From: Xanthobacter autotrophicus Py2
Lineage (GTDB): Bacteria; Pseudomonadota; Alphaproteobacteria; Rhizobiales; Xanthobacteraceae
DNA length: 64,000 nt
Direction of reading: 5' to 3'
NCBI GenBank assembly: GCA_000017645.1
Contig: CP000781.1
Coordinates: 5,195,501 to 5,259,500 of the forward strand
A program made the translations under genes and the position numbers. Below, in pieces: positions 16,277 through 24,998 of the stretch (position 1 is its first letter; each line of letters begins with the position of its first letter). The notes beneath the pieces were generated by a model, which was given only the letters and a program-made list of their open reading frames with translations, made no database searches and was not told the DNA's origin.

Positions 16277-17530
16277 ATGTCCCGCTATTCCGTCCTCAGC
16301 CTCATCGCCAATGCGCTCACCGGCCAGACCGGGTGGAAGCCCGCATGGCGGGATGCCACGCCCAAGCCCGCCTATGAGGTGATCATCGTGGGCGGCGGCG
16401 GCCATGGCCTCGCCACCGCCTATTATCTCGCCAAGGAGCACGGCATCCGCAACATCGCGGTGCTGGAGAAGGCGCACATCGGCTCCGGCAATGCCGGGCG
16501 CAACACCACCATCATCCGCTCCAACTACCTGCTGCCCGGCAACGAGCCGTTCTACGAATGGTCCATGAAATTGTGGGAGGGCCTGGAGCAGGACCTCAAC
16601 TACAACGCCATGGTCTCCCAGCGCGGCATCATCAATCTGTTCCACTCGGACGGCCAGCGCGACGCCTATGCCCGGCGCGGCAATGCCATGCGCCTTGCCG
16701 GCGCCGACTCGCAGCTGCTCGACCGCGAGCAGGTGCGCGCGCTCTGCCCCTTCCTCGATTTCGACAATTCCCGCTTCCCCATCAAGGGCGGGCTGATGCA
16801 GGCCCGCGCCGGCACCGCGCGCCATGATGCCGTGGTGTGGGGCTACGCCCGCGCCGCGGACCGGCTGGGCGTGGACATCGTGCAGAATTGCGAGGTCACC
16901 GGCTTCATCCGCGAGGGCGATGCGGTGGTGGGCGTGGAGACCACGCGCGGTTCCATCCGAGCCGGCAAGGTGGGCCTTGCGGTGGCCGGCTCGACCTCCC
17001 GCCTCACCCGCCTGCTGGACCTGCGCCTGCCCATCGAGAGCCATGCGCTGCAGGCATTCGTCTCGGAAGGGCTGAAGCCGCTGGTGCCGGGGGTGATCAC
17101 CTTCGGCATGGGGCATTTCTACGTCAGCCAGTCCGACAAGGGCGGCCTCGTCTTCGGCGGCGACATCGACGGCTACAATTCCTACGCCCAGCGCGGCAAC
17201 CTGCCGGTGGTGGAGGACGTGGCCGAGGGTGGCATGGCGGTGATGCCCCTCATCGGCCGGCTGCGCATGCTGCGGGCCTGGGGCGGGCTCGTGGACATGT
17301 CCATGGACGGCTCGCCCATCATCGACGTGGGACCGCTGCCGGGCCTCTACCTCAACACGGGGTGGAACTACGGGGGCTTCAAGGCGACGCCGGCCTCCGG
17401 CTGGTGCTTTGCCCACACCATCGCGAAGGACGCGGCCCACGCACTCAACTCCGCCTTCCGCCTCGACCGCTTCCGCTCCGGCCACATCATCGATGAGAAG
17501 GGGGTCGGCGCCCAGCCGAACCTGCACTGA
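16277..17530 (+). CDS. mgdA: N-methylglutamate dehydrogenase subunit A (sarcosine oxidase beta-like)
   Basis: A 417-residue FAD-dependent amine oxidoreductase. The N-terminal dinucleotide fold is EVIIVGGGGHGLATAYYLAKEHG, followed by VLEKAHIGSGNAGRNTTIIRSNY, the region of the covalent-flavin histidine or arginine in sarcosine oxidase beta subunits. The C-terminal WNYGGFKATPASGWCFAH block is also typical. It is SoxB-like, but with gmaS and mgsABC present the substrate is most likely N-methylglutamate, oxidised to glutamate with transfer of the C1 unit to tetrahydrofolate. It is first in a tight mgdABCD operon (gap of 3 bases to mgdB). Confidence 0.9.
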   Translation: MSRYSVLSLIANALTGQTGWKPAWRDATPKPAYEVIIVGGGGHGLATAYYLAKEHGIRNIAVLEKAHIGSGNAGRNTTIIRSNYLLPGNEPFYEWSMKLWEGLEQDLNYNAMVSQRGIINLFHSDGQRDAYARRGNAMRLAGADSQLLDREQVRALCPFLDFDNSRFPIKGGLMQARAGTARHDAVVWGYARAADRLGVDIVQNCEVTGFIREGDAVVGVETTRGSIRAGKVGLAVAGSTSRLTRLLDLRLPIESHALQAFVSEGLKPLVPGVITFGMGHFYVSQSDKGGLVFGGDIDGYNSYAQRGNLPVVEDVAEGGMAVMPLIGRLRMLRAWGGLVDMSMDGSPIIDVGPLPGLYLNTGWNYGGFKATPASGWCFAHTIAKDAAHALNSAFRLDRFRSGHIIDEKGVGAQPNLH

Positions 17531-17533
17531 CCC

Positions 17534-17806
17534 ATGCGCATCACCTGTCCCTATTGCGGCGCGCGCTCCTCCCACGAATTCGCCTATCTGGGCGATGCAG
17601 CGCCGACCCGTCCCGATCCCTCGGCCCCCGACGCAGCGGAGGCCTTCCACGCCTACGTCTATGAGCGGGATAATCCCGCCGGGCCGCTGGACGAGCTCTG
17701 GTACCATTCCGCCGGCTGCCGGCGCTGGCTGAAGGTGACGCGGGATACCCGCACCCACGCCATCACCGCCGTGGCCTTCGCAGAAGCCGGGGAGAGTGCA
17801 CGATGA
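17534..17806 (+). CDS. mgdB: N-methylglutamate dehydrogenase subunit B (sarcosine oxidase delta-like)
   Basis: A 90-residue protein of the SoxD family, the small zinc-binding subunit of heterotetrameric sarcosine oxidases. The N-terminal ITCPYCGARSSHEFAYLGDA supplies cysteine and histidine ligands, and YHSAGCRRWLKVTRDT near the end supplies the other cysteine. It overlaps the next gene by ATGA. Its length matches the family (about 90-110 residues). Confidence 0.92.
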   Translation: MRITCPYCGARSSHEFAYLGDAAPTRPDPSAPDAAEAFHAYVYERDNPAGPLDELWYHSAGCRRWLKVTRDTRTHAITAVAFAEAGESAR

Positions 17807-20772
17807 CCCGCCTCGCCCATGACGGCCTCATCGACCGCAGCCGCACCCTCTCTTTCGCCTTCGACGGCAAGACCTTCACTGGCCATCCCGGCGATACACT
17901 GGCCTCGGCGCTGCTCGCCAACGGCGTGCGGCTCGTCGGCCGCTCGTTCAAGTATCACCGCCCGCGCGGCGTGGTGACGGCGGGCTCCGAGGAGCCCAAC
18001 GCTCTGGTGGAGCTGCGCACCGGCGCCCGGCGCGAGCCCAACACCCGCGCCACCACGGTGGAGCTTTACGACGGCCTCGAAGCCGCGAGCCAGAACCGCT
18101 GGCCCTCGCTCGACCACGACGTGCTGAGCGTGAACCGGCTGGTGTCGCCCTTCCTCGGCGCGGGCTTCTACTACAAGACCTTCATGTGGCCCGCCGCGTT
18201 CTGGGAGAAGGTCTACGAGCCGGTCATCCGCCGCGCCGCGGGCCTCGGCCGCGCCGCCAACGCGCCGGACCCGGACCATTATGAGAAGGCCACCGCCTTC
18301 TGCGACGTGCTCGTCATCGGCTCCGGCGCGGCCGGCCTGGCGGCGGCGCTGGCGGCAGCGCGTTCCGGCGCGCGGGTGATCCTCGCGGACGAAGACTTCC
18401 GCCTCGGTGGCCGGCTGCTCTCCGAGCGCGCGGTGATCAATGGCGGTTCCGCCCTCGATTTCGTGGCGAGCGCGCAAGCCGAGCTTTCGAGCCTGCGCAA
18501 TGTGCGGCTCATACCGCGCACCACCGTGTTCGGCGCCTATGACGGCAGCGAATATGGCGCCGTCGAGCGGGTGAGCGATCACCTTCCCGCCCCCCTGCCC
18601 TTCCAGCCGCGCCAGCGCCTGTGGCGGATCGTGGCCAAGCGCTGCGTGCTGGCGGCGGGTGCCTTCGACCGGCCCATCGTGTTCCCCGGCAACGACCGGC
18701 CGGGTGTCATGTCGGCGCTGGCATTGGCCACCTACGCCACCCGCTACGGCGCGGGCGCGGGGGCAAATGCTGCCGTCTTCTCCACCAATGACCATGCGGT
18801 GGCCGCCGCCCTCGACGCGGCGGACGCGGGCCTGAAGGTCGACGCCGTCATCGACGTGCGCCCCGCTTTGCCCGAACCGCTCGCGGCGCGGGCCAAGGCG
18901 CTGGGCGTGCGCGTCATCACCGAAGGCGAGGTGGTGGCGACCTCCGGCAAGTGCCTGAAATCCGTCACCGTGCGCACCCCGCGCGGCAGCGAGACGCTGG
19001 CGGTGGAAGCCCTCGGCGTGTCGGGTGGCGCAACGCCCAACCTCAACCTCACCTGCCATCTGGGTGGAAAGCCCGTGTGGCGCGAGGACATCGCCGCCTT
19101 CGTCCCTGGCGCGGTGCCGCCCGGCATGGCAGTGGCCGGCGCGGCGGCGGGCACCTTCGGTCTTGCCGATATCCTCGCCGAAGGCACCCGCCTCGGCGCA
19201 TCGGCCGCGTCCGACGCCGGCTTCGCCGCATCCCCGGCGCCGGCTCCGCAGGCAGAGGGCGCGCCCACCGGCTTCAAGGCGGTCTTCCATGTGAAGGGCA
19301 AGGGGTCAAAGGGCGGTCCAGCCTTCGTGGACCAGCAGAACGACGTGACCGCCAAAGACGTGGCCCTCGCCCACCGCGAAGGCTTCCGCGCGGTGGAATT
19401 GCTGAAGCGCTACACCACGCTGGGCATGGCCACCGATCAGGGCAAGACCTCCAACATGGCCGGTCTCGCGGTGATGGCGGAGCTGACCGGAAAAGGCATT
19501 CCCGCCACCGGCACCACCGTGTTCCGCCCGCCCTACACGCCGGTGGCGCTGGGCGTGCTGGCCGGCCACCATCGCGGCATCGACTTCAAGCCGGCCCGTC
19601 CCACCCCGACCCACGCGTGGGCGCAAGCGCAGGGCGCGGTCTTCGTGGAAACCGGCCTGTGGATGCGCGCCGCCTATTTCCCCAAGCCCGGTGAAAAGGA
19701 CTGGCTGGAAAGCGTGAACCGCGAGGTGAAAGCCACGCGTGAAAGCGTGGGCGTCATCGACGTATCCACCTTCGGCAAGATCGACCTTCAGGGCCCGGAC
19801 GTGGGCATGCTGCTCGATCGCGTCTACATCAACATGTTCTCGACGCTGGCCGTGGGCAAGGCGCGCTACGGCGTGATGCTGCGCGAGGACGGCCTGGTCA
19901 TGGACGACGGCACCACCGCACGCCTCGCCGACGACCATTATGTGATGACCACCACCACGGCCAACGCCGCCAAGGTCTACCAGCATCTGGAATTCTGCCT
20001 GCAGGTGCTGTGGCCGGAGCTGGATGTGTGCCTCGCCTCGGTGTCTGAGCAATGGGCGCAGATCGCCGTGTCCGGGCCGCGCTCCCGCGAGGTGCTGGCC
20101 AAGATCGTGGATGGGTTGGATGTGTCCAATGCCGGCCTCCCCTTCATGGGGGTGGCGCAGGGCACGGTGATGGGCGGCGTTCAGGCGCGCATCTTCCGCC
20201 TCTCCTTCTCCGGGGAGCTGGGCTACGAGATCGCGGTGCCGGCCCGCCACGGCCCGGCGCTCATGCAGGCGCTGATGGCGGCGGGCGCGCCCTTCGGCAT
20301 CACGCCCTATGGGGTGGAGGCGCTGGGCGTGCTGCGCATCGAGAAGGGCCATGTCTCCGGCAGCGAGCTGACGGGCCAGACCTCGGCGCGCGATCTCGGC
20401 CTCGGCAAGATGGCGTCCACCAAGAAGGACTATATCGGCCGGGTGATGGCCGGGCGGCCCGCCTTCACCGACCCGGACCGGCCCAGCTTCGTCGGCTTCA
20501 AGCCGGTGGACCGCACCGCGCGGCTGCGCGCCGGCGCCCATTTCCTGAAAGCCGGCGCGGCGGCGTCGACCGAGAACGACGAGGGCTACATGACCTCGAC
20601 CGCCTTCTCACCCACCCTCGGCCACTACATCGGCCTCGGCCTTTTGAAACGCGGGCCGGAGCGCATGGGCGAGAAGGTGCGCGCCTATGACCCGCTGCGG
20701 GGCGGTGACATCGAGGTCGAGGTGTGCTCTCCCGCATTCATTGACCCGCAAGGGGAGAAGCAGCGTGTCTGA
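17803..20772 (+). CDS. mgdC: N-methylglutamate dehydrogenase subunit C (sarcosine oxidase alpha-like)
   Basis: A 989-residue large subunit. Order of parts: an N-terminal 2Fe-2S-ferredoxin-like segment (FTGHPGDTLASALLANGVRLVGRSFKYHRPRG) used here as a fold; a central NAD-binding fold (DVLVIGSGAAGLAAALAAARSG near residue 168, and AAGAFDRPIVFPGNDRPGVM); and a C-terminal T-protein-like tetrahydrofolate domain from about residue 600 (YGVMLREDGLVMDDGTTARL, GELGYEIAVPA). The folate domain captures the methylene group released by substrate oxidation. It is the SoxA counterpart. It overlaps mgdB by ATGA and mgdD by 8 bases, so the four genes are translationally coupled. Confidence 0.92.
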   Translation: MTRLAHDGLIDRSRTLSFAFDGKTFTGHPGDTLASALLANGVRLVGRSFKYHRPRGVVTAGSEEPNALVELRTGARREPNTRATTVELYDGLEAASQNRWPSLDHDVLSVNRLVSPFLGAGFYYKTFMWPAAFWEKVYEPVIRRAAGLGRAANAPDPDHYEKATAFCDVLVIGSGAAGLAAALAAARSGARVILADEDFRLGGRLLSERAVINGGSALDFVASAQAELSSLRNVRLIPRTTVFGAYDGSEYGAVERVSDHLPAPLPFQPRQRLWRIVAKRCVLAAGAFDRPIVFPGNDRPGVMSALALATYATRYGAGAGANAAVFSTNDHAVAAALDAADAGLKVDAVIDVRPALPEPLAARAKALGVRVITEGEVVATSGKCLKSVTVRTPRGSETLAVEALGVSGGATPNLNLTCHLGGKPVWREDIAAFVPGAVPPGMAVAGAAAGTFGLADILAEGTRLGASAASDAGFAASPAPAPQAEGAPTGFKAVFHVKGKGSKGGPAFVDQQNDVTAKDVALAHREGFRAVELLKRYTTLGMATDQGKTSNMAGLAVMAELTGKGIPATGTTVFRPPYTPVALGVLAGHHRGIDFKPARPTPTHAWAQAQGAVFVETGLWMRAAYFPKPGEKDWLESVNREVKATRESVGVIDVSTFGKIDLQGPDVGMLLDRVYINMFSTLAVGKARYGVMLREDGLVMDDGTTARLADDHYVMTTTTANAAKVYQHLEFCLQVLWPELDVCLASVSEQWAQIAVSGPRSREVLAKIVDGLDVSNAGLPFMGVAQGTVMGGVQARIFRLSFSGELGYEIAVPARHGPALMQALMAAGAPFGITPYGVEALGVLRIEKGHVSGSELTGQTSARDLGLGKMASTKKDYIGRVMAGRPAFTDPDRPSFVGFKPVDRTARLRAGAHFLKAGAAASTENDEGYMTSTAFSPTLGHYIGLGLLKRGPERMGEKVRAYDPLRGGDIEVEVCSPAFIDPQGEKQRV

Positions 20773-21370
20773 CCTGCTGGAACACATCGCCCCCACCCGC
20801 CTCGTACCGGCGGGGCACTACGGCCCGGAGGGCGCCGCCGGCGTCACTGCGCGCGCGGTCGACCCCGTTGCCGCCGCCACCCTGGTGGCCCGCAAGGGCG
20901 CCACCGCCCGCCTCATCGCCGCCTGCGCGGCGGCGGGCCTGCCTTTGGCCGACGGGCCGCGCATCAGCGCCAGCGCGGGGCTGGAGGCGGTGGGCACCGG
21001 CCCCGGCCGCTGGCTCATCCTCGCCGAAGCCATGAGTGGGGCGGACCTCGTGGCGCGGCTTTCCGCCATGGCGCCTAGCCTTGCCGCCGTCACCGACCAG
21101 AGCGACGCCAATCTCATCCTCGACGTGTCCGGCGAGAAGGCTCGCGCGGCGATGGCCAAGGGCGTCATGGTGGACCTCGACCCAACCGCCTTTGCGGCCG
21201 GCGATGCGGCCACCACCACCGTGTCGCACGTGGGCGTCACCTTCTGGCAGCGCGATGCCGCCACCTTCCGCTTCGCCGTGGGGCGCTCGTTCGCGCCCGC
21301 CTTCCTGCGCTGGCTGACGGTGAGTGCGGCCGAGTTCGGCTTCGCGCTTTCCGGCACCGGACGAGGTTGA
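20765..21370 (+). CDS. mgdD: N-methylglutamate dehydrogenase subunit D (sarcosine oxidase gamma-like)
   Basis: A 201-residue SoxG-type subunit, distantly related to the T-protein fold. Typical parts are the [10 protein letters not shown] segment, the [13 protein letters not shown] segment and the terminal [26 protein letters not shown]. It starts with GTG 8 bases inside the end of mgdC. It completes the dehydrogenase heterotetramer. purU follows after 98 bases on the same strand. Confidence 0.88.
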   Translation: MSDLLEHIAPTRLVPAGHYGPEGAAGVTARAVDPVAAATLVARKGATARLIAACAAAGLPLADGPRISASAGLEAVGTGPGRWLILAEAMSGADLVARLSAMAPSLAAVTDQSDANLILDVSGEKARAAMAKGVMVDLDPTAFAAGDAATTTVSHVGVTFWQRDAATFRFAVGRSFAPAFLRWLTVSAAEFGFALSGTGRG

Positions 21371-21468
21371 CCGCAGCGCGGCGCGCGCGACATCCCTTCG
21401 CCCCTCACCTTTCCTCACGCGACCGCCCACGCCCCGGCGCGCGGCGCGCCAGCCAAAGACGCATCCCA

Positions 21469-22338
21469 ATGACCACGCCGAGCGATCATTTCATCCTCAC
21501 CTTCTCCTGCCCGAACAAGCCGGGCATCGTGGCGGGGGTGTCCACCTTCCTGTTCGAGAAGGGCTGCAACATCCTCGAGGCTCAGCAGTTCGACGACACT
21601 GAAACCAACCGCTTCTTCATGCGCGTGGTGTTCAACGTGGTGGCGAGCGAGGCGAGCCTGTCCGAGATCCGCGAGGGCTTCACCGCCGTGGCCGAGGGCT
21701 TCGCGCTGAACTGGACGCTGCGGCCCAAGGCTGAGAAGCGCCGGGTGCTGCTGCTGGCCTCCAAGTTCGACCATTGCCTCGCCGACCTGCTCTACCGCTG
21801 GCGCATCGGCGAGATCCCCATGGATATCACCGGCATCATCTCCAACCATCCGCGCGAGACCTATGCCCATCTCGATTTCGATGGCATCCCCTTCCATCAC
21901 CTGCCGGTGACCAAGGCCACCAAGCTGGAGCAGGAAACGAAGATCTGGGAGATCTTCCAGTCGTCCGGCTCGGAGCTGGCGGTGCTCGCGCGCTACATGC
22001 AGGTGCTGTCCGACGGGCTCACTGCGAAGCTCTCGGGCAAGTGCATCAACATCCACCACTCGTTCCTGCCCGGCTTCAAGGGCGCCAAGCCCTATCACCA
22101 GGCCCACGCGCGCGGCGTGAAGCTGATGGGCGCCACCTCGCACTACGTGACCTCGGATCTCGACGAGGGGCCGATCATCGAACAGGACGTGGAGCGCATC
22201 TCCCACCAGGATTCCCCCGAAGACCTGGTGCGCAAGGGCCGCGACATCGAGCGCCGCGTGCTCGCCCGCGCCATCTCCTGGCACCTGCAGGACCGGGTGC
22301 TGCTGAACGGTTCGCGCACCGTGGTGTTCCGCGACTGA
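21469..22338 (+). CDS. purU: Formyltetrahydrofolate deformylase
   Basis: A 289-residue enzyme that hydrolyses 10-formyl-tetrahydrofolate to formate and tetrahydrofolate. The N-terminal ACT domain ([30 protein letters not shown]) is followed by a formyltransferase domain with the catalytic set: Asn in GIISNHP, His in [20 protein letters not shown], and Asp in [14 protein letters not shown]. The ATG at 21469 gives the normal length. Placement right after mgdABCD suggests that it regenerates tetrahydrofolate and releases formate from the methylamine carbon; it can also serve purine synthesis. Confidence 0.96.
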   Translation: MTTPSDHFILTFSCPNKPGIVAGVSTFLFEKGCNILEAQQFDDTETNRFFMRVVFNVVASEASLSEIREGFTAVAEGFALNWTLRPKAEKRRVLLLASKFDHCLADLLYRWRIGEIPMDITGIISNHPRETYAHLDFDGIPFHHLPVTKATKLEQETKIWEIFQSSGSELAVLARYMQVLSDGLTAKLSGKCINIHHSFLPGFKGAKPYHQAHARGVKLMGATSHYVTSDLDEGPIIEQDVERISHQDSPEDLVRKGRDIERRVLARAISWHLQDRVLLNGSRTVVFRD

Positions 22339-22359
22339 CCGCCTCCAAAAGGCCCAAAG

Positions 22360-22386
22360 GCGGCCGGTAGGGAAACCACCGGCCGC
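22360..22386 (+). terminator. Hairpin after purU, probable end of mgd operon
   Basis: GCGGCCGGT and ACCGGCCGC form a perfect 9-base stem with a 9-base loop, 22 bases after the purU stop. No T-run follows, so termination may be factor-assisted or the element may protect the 3' end. Confidence 0.55.
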
Positions 22387-22430
22387 CCGGGGGCGTTGAA
22401 CAGGGGAGATCCACCACCAGGGAGAACCCC

Positions 22431-22661
22431 ATGCCCCGCAATGGCATGCTTGTCGCCGCGGCTTTCGTTCTCGTCCTCGCCCTGTTCGCGGCGAACGTCT
22501 TCTCCAATCGCGGCACGCTCGAGCCCAGCGAAACCGCTCCGGAAAGCATCACCTCCCCGAGTGGCAACCCGCCGCCTCTGACCGTATCCCCCGATGCCCC
22601 TCCCGGGCGGACCATGTCGCCCACCGACAGCCAGCTCCCGGCAGCCGACCCGACGCGCTGA
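22431..22661 (+). CDS. Small single-pass membrane protein, unknown function
   Basis: A 76-residue protein with one hydrophobic helix at residues 6-21 (MLVAAAFVLVLALFAANVF) and a Pro/Ser/Thr-rich hydrophilic tail. The N-in orientation and tail composition suggest a tail in the periplasm. A purine-rich AGGGAGAA ribosome site stands 5 bases before the ATG, which supports translation. No family is recognised. It sits between purU and the allophanate hydrolase gene with no clear link to either. Confidence 0.6.
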   Translation: MPRNGMLVAAAFVLVLALFAANVFSNRGTLEPSETAPESITSPSGNPPPLTVSPDAPPGRTMSPTDSQLPAADPTR

Positions 22662-22757
22662 AAGCGCCTCTTTTATAGGCAAATGATGCTTTGATAGCGG
22701 CCCTGTGACGGCCTGGACGGACTTTTTCAGAGCCACAAAATTTACATAACTATATAA

Positions 22758-22773
22758 TATTTAATATTAAATA
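22758..22773. promoter_or_regulatory. AT-only perfect palindrome in front of allophanate hydrolase
   Basis: TATTTAATATTAAATA is a perfect 16-base palindrome inside a ~45-base AT-rich island (22735-22781), 75 bases before the gene start. In such a GC-rich genome this probably marks a promoter or operator. Confidence 0.5.
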
Positions 22774-22848
22774 GAAAATTGCATACACATGGCGCGTTTC
22801 CTGCTAGGCCTTGCCCGCCGCGCGGTGCGGTCGAACCCGGGTTAGAGC

Positions 22849-24639
22849 ATGCAGACCCTCGCCAGCCTCCTTTCCGCCCACAGGTCGGGCACCCGCTCGG
22901 TGACCGACACGGTACGCGCCGTCTATGCCCGCATCGCGGTGCAGGACGATCCGGCGATGTTCATCACCCTGCGTGCGGAAGCCGATGTGCTGGCGGAAGC
23001 CGCCGCCCTGGACGCGAAGGGCGACACCGCCCTGCCCCTCTATGGCATCCCGGTGGCGGTGAAGGACAATATCGACGTGGCCGGCCTGCCCACCACCTGC
23101 GCCTGCCCCGCCTTCGCCTATACGCCCGAGCACGACGCCACCGCTGTGGCGCGGCTGAAGGCGGCGGGCGCGCTCATCATCGGCAAGACCAATCTGGACC
23201 AGTTCGCCACCGGCCTCGTGGGCGTGCGCTCGCCCTATGGCATCCCGCGCAACGCCTTCAATCCGGTGCTGGTGCCCGGTGGCTCGTCCTCCGGCTCGGC
23301 GTCGGCGGTTTCGGCGGGCATCGTGCCGGTGTCGCTCGGCACCGACACCGCCGGCTCCGGCCGGGTGCCGGCCATGCTGCAGAACATCGTGGGGCTGAAG
23401 CCCTCCCTCGGCCTCGTGCCCAACACCGGCCTCGTGCCCGCCTGCAAGACGCTGGACTGCATCTCCATCTTCGCCCTTACGGTGGACGACGCCATGGCGG
23501 TGCTGGATGTCATCGCCGGCTTCGATCCGCAGGATGCCTGGTCCCGCGACCTGCCGGTCGGCCCGCTTGCTGCCGCGCCACCGTCCTTCGTGCTGGGCGT
23601 GCTGCCGGAAGCGCAGCGCGAATTCTTCGGCGATGCCCACGCCGCCGCCGCCTATGAAGCGGCCCTCGCCCGCTTCAAGGCCATCGGCGCGACGCTGAAG
23701 GAGATCGATTTTTCCCCCTTCGCCGAGACCGCCCGCCTGCTTTATGAAGGCCCCTGGGTGGCGGAGCGCTGGATCGTGGCGGAGGAGCTGCTCACCACCA
23801 CGCCCGAGGCGCTGCATCCCGTCACCCGCGCCATCACCGAGCCGGGCGGCAAGGCCAGCGCCGCCGACGCCTTCCGCGCCACCTACCGGCTGAAGGAACT
23901 CAGGGCGAAGGTGGCCCCGGTGCTCGCCGCCATCGACGGCCTGCTGCTGCCCACCGCGCCCTCCGCCTACACGGTGGAGGAGGTGCTGGCCGATCCGGTG
24001 CGCCTCAATTCGCGCAATGGCACCTACACCAATTTCGTGAACCTCATGGACCTGTGCGGCATCGCCGTGCCGGCCGCCATTGCGCCCACCGGCGTGCCCT
24101 ATGGCGTCACCCTGCTGGCGCCGGCCGGCAAGGACGCGCAGATGGCGGCGCTGGGCCGGGCCTTCGTGGGCGCCGGCGACCTGCCGCTGGGGGCGAGCCA
24201 CGCCCCCGCCCCGCCCCTCGCGCCCCTGCCGGTGGCGGCAGAGCCGGGCCGTCTCGACATCCTGGTTTTCGGCGCCCACCTCTCCGGCATGGCGCTGAAC
24301 GGGGATCTGAAAGCCATGGGCGGGCGCTTCGTGCGCACCGCGACCACTGCCCCCACCTATCGCATGAAGCGCCTGCCCGGTGCCGTGGCGCGCCCCGGCG
24401 TGGTGCGGGTGAAGGCGGACGGCGCGGTTCTGGAAGGCGAGATCTGGTCGCTGCCTTTCGAGGGCGTCGGGAAGCTGCTCGCCACCATTCCCGCCCCCCT
24501 CGGGCTTGGGCAGGTGGAACTGGCGGACGGCACGCGCGTGGCCGGCTTCCTTGCCGAGGCGGCCGCCCTCGAGGGCGCTGAAGACATCACCGCGCACGGC
24601 GGCTTCCGCGCCTTCATGGCGGCGGCGCAGACCGCCTGA
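22849..24639 (+). CDS. atzF: Allophanate hydrolase
   Basis: A 596-residue amidase-signature enzyme that hydrolyses allophanate to ammonium and CO2. The Ser-cisSer-Lys triad is visible: Lys72 in IPVAVKDN, the cis-Ser within PGGSSSGSA (146-148), and the nucleophile Ser170 in GTDTAGSGR. After the amidase domain (to about residue 450) there is the C-terminal domain typical of allophanate hydrolases (LDILVFGAHLSGMALN, then ATTAPTYRMKRLPG). It is a separate gene, without the urea carboxylase that accompanies it in urea amidolyase systems. It may work with a carboxylase elsewhere or with a cyanuric acid/biuret or pyrimidine-nitrogen route. Confidence 0.92.
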   Translation: MQTLASLLSAHRSGTRSVTDTVRAVYARIAVQDDPAMFITLRAEADVLAEAAALDAKGDTALPLYGIPVAVKDNIDVAGLPTTCACPAFAYTPEHDATAVARLKAAGALIIGKTNLDQFATGLVGVRSPYGIPRNAFNPVLVPGGSSSGSASAVSAGIVPVSLGTDTAGSGRVPAMLQNIVGLKPSLGLVPNTGLVPACKTLDCISIFALTVDDAMAVLDVIAGFDPQDAWSRDLPVGPLAAAPPSFVLGVLPEAQREFFGDAHAAAAYEAALARFKAIGATLKEIDFSPFAETARLLYEGPWVAERWIVAEELLTTTPEALHPVTRAITEPGGKASAADAFRATYRLKELRAKVAPVLAAIDGLLLPTAPSAYTVEEVLADPVRLNSRNGTYTNFVNLMDLCGIAVPAAIAPTGVPYGVTLLAPAGKDAQMAALGRAFVGAGDLPLGASHAPAPPLAPLPVAAEPGRLDILVFGAHLSGMALNGDLKAMGGRFVRTATTAPTYRMKRLPGAVARPGVVRVKADGAVLEGEIWSLPFEGVGKLLATIPAPLGLGQVELADGTRVAGFLAEAAALEGAEDITAHGGFRAFMAAAQTA

Positions 24640-24692
24640 GGACCTGCCCCAAGGCCAAGGCACGAACGCGTGAGCCTGCTGGACAGGGGGAC

Positions 24693-24707
24693 TGATACAC
24701 TGTATCA
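24693..24707. promoter_or_regulatory. Zur-like 7-1-7 palindrome before the zinc uptake operon
   Basis: TGATACA-C-TGTATCA is a perfect 15-base palindrome 33 bases before the first gene of the zinc cluster. Known alphaproteobacterial Zur boxes, as I recall them, have the core TGTTATA-N-TATAACA: the same 7-1-7 shape and partly the same bases. Placement at the promoter of a zinc transporter operon supports Zur repression; no zur gene lies in the window. Confidence 0.65.
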
Positions 24708-24740
24708 AGAGCGCCGTTGAACCACTTTCCGGCAGGTTCC

Positions 24741-24998
24741 ATGGCCCTTTCCTCCGCCGTCGATGCCACCGTCGCGCCCCCCGCGCCGAACCCGGCGCAC
24801 GGGCATGACGAGCAGTCCGGCCACTCCCACTCGGGCCACTCCCATGCGGCCCCCGTCCGGCCGACGTCCCGCCGGCCGGAGGTGCGCATCGGCGCCTCGG
24901 TGCTGCGGCTCTCCCTTCTCGCCCGCCTCGCCATCGCCGGCACGCTGCTGGCGGTGTTGTGGACCGTCGTCTCCCTCGTGGTGGGGAGCGAGCCGTGA
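24741..24998 (+). CDS. Small His-rich membrane peptide of zinc operon
   Basis: An 85-residue protein. Residues ~18-36 are rich in histidine (HGHDEQSGHSHSGHSHA), a probable metal-binding stretch, and residues ~58-81 form one transmembrane helix (LARLAIAGTLLAVLWTVVSLVVG). It begins 33 bases after the Zur-like palindrome, and its stop overlaps the GTG of znuC (GTGA), so it is coupled to the transporter. No named family. A role in delivering or sensing zinc at the membrane is inferred from context and histidine content. Confidence 0.7.
   Translation: MALSSAVDATVAPPAPNPAHGHDEQSGHSHSGHSHAAPVRPTSRRPEVRIGASVLRLSLLARLAIAGTLLAVLWTVVSLVVGSEP

Noticed and set aside
16277..21370. mgdABCD as heterotetrameric sarcosine oxidase
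   Set aside because: Sequence alone allows it, but mgsABC and gmaS in the same cluster make N-methylglutamate the better substrate; choline or glycine-betaine genes are absent.
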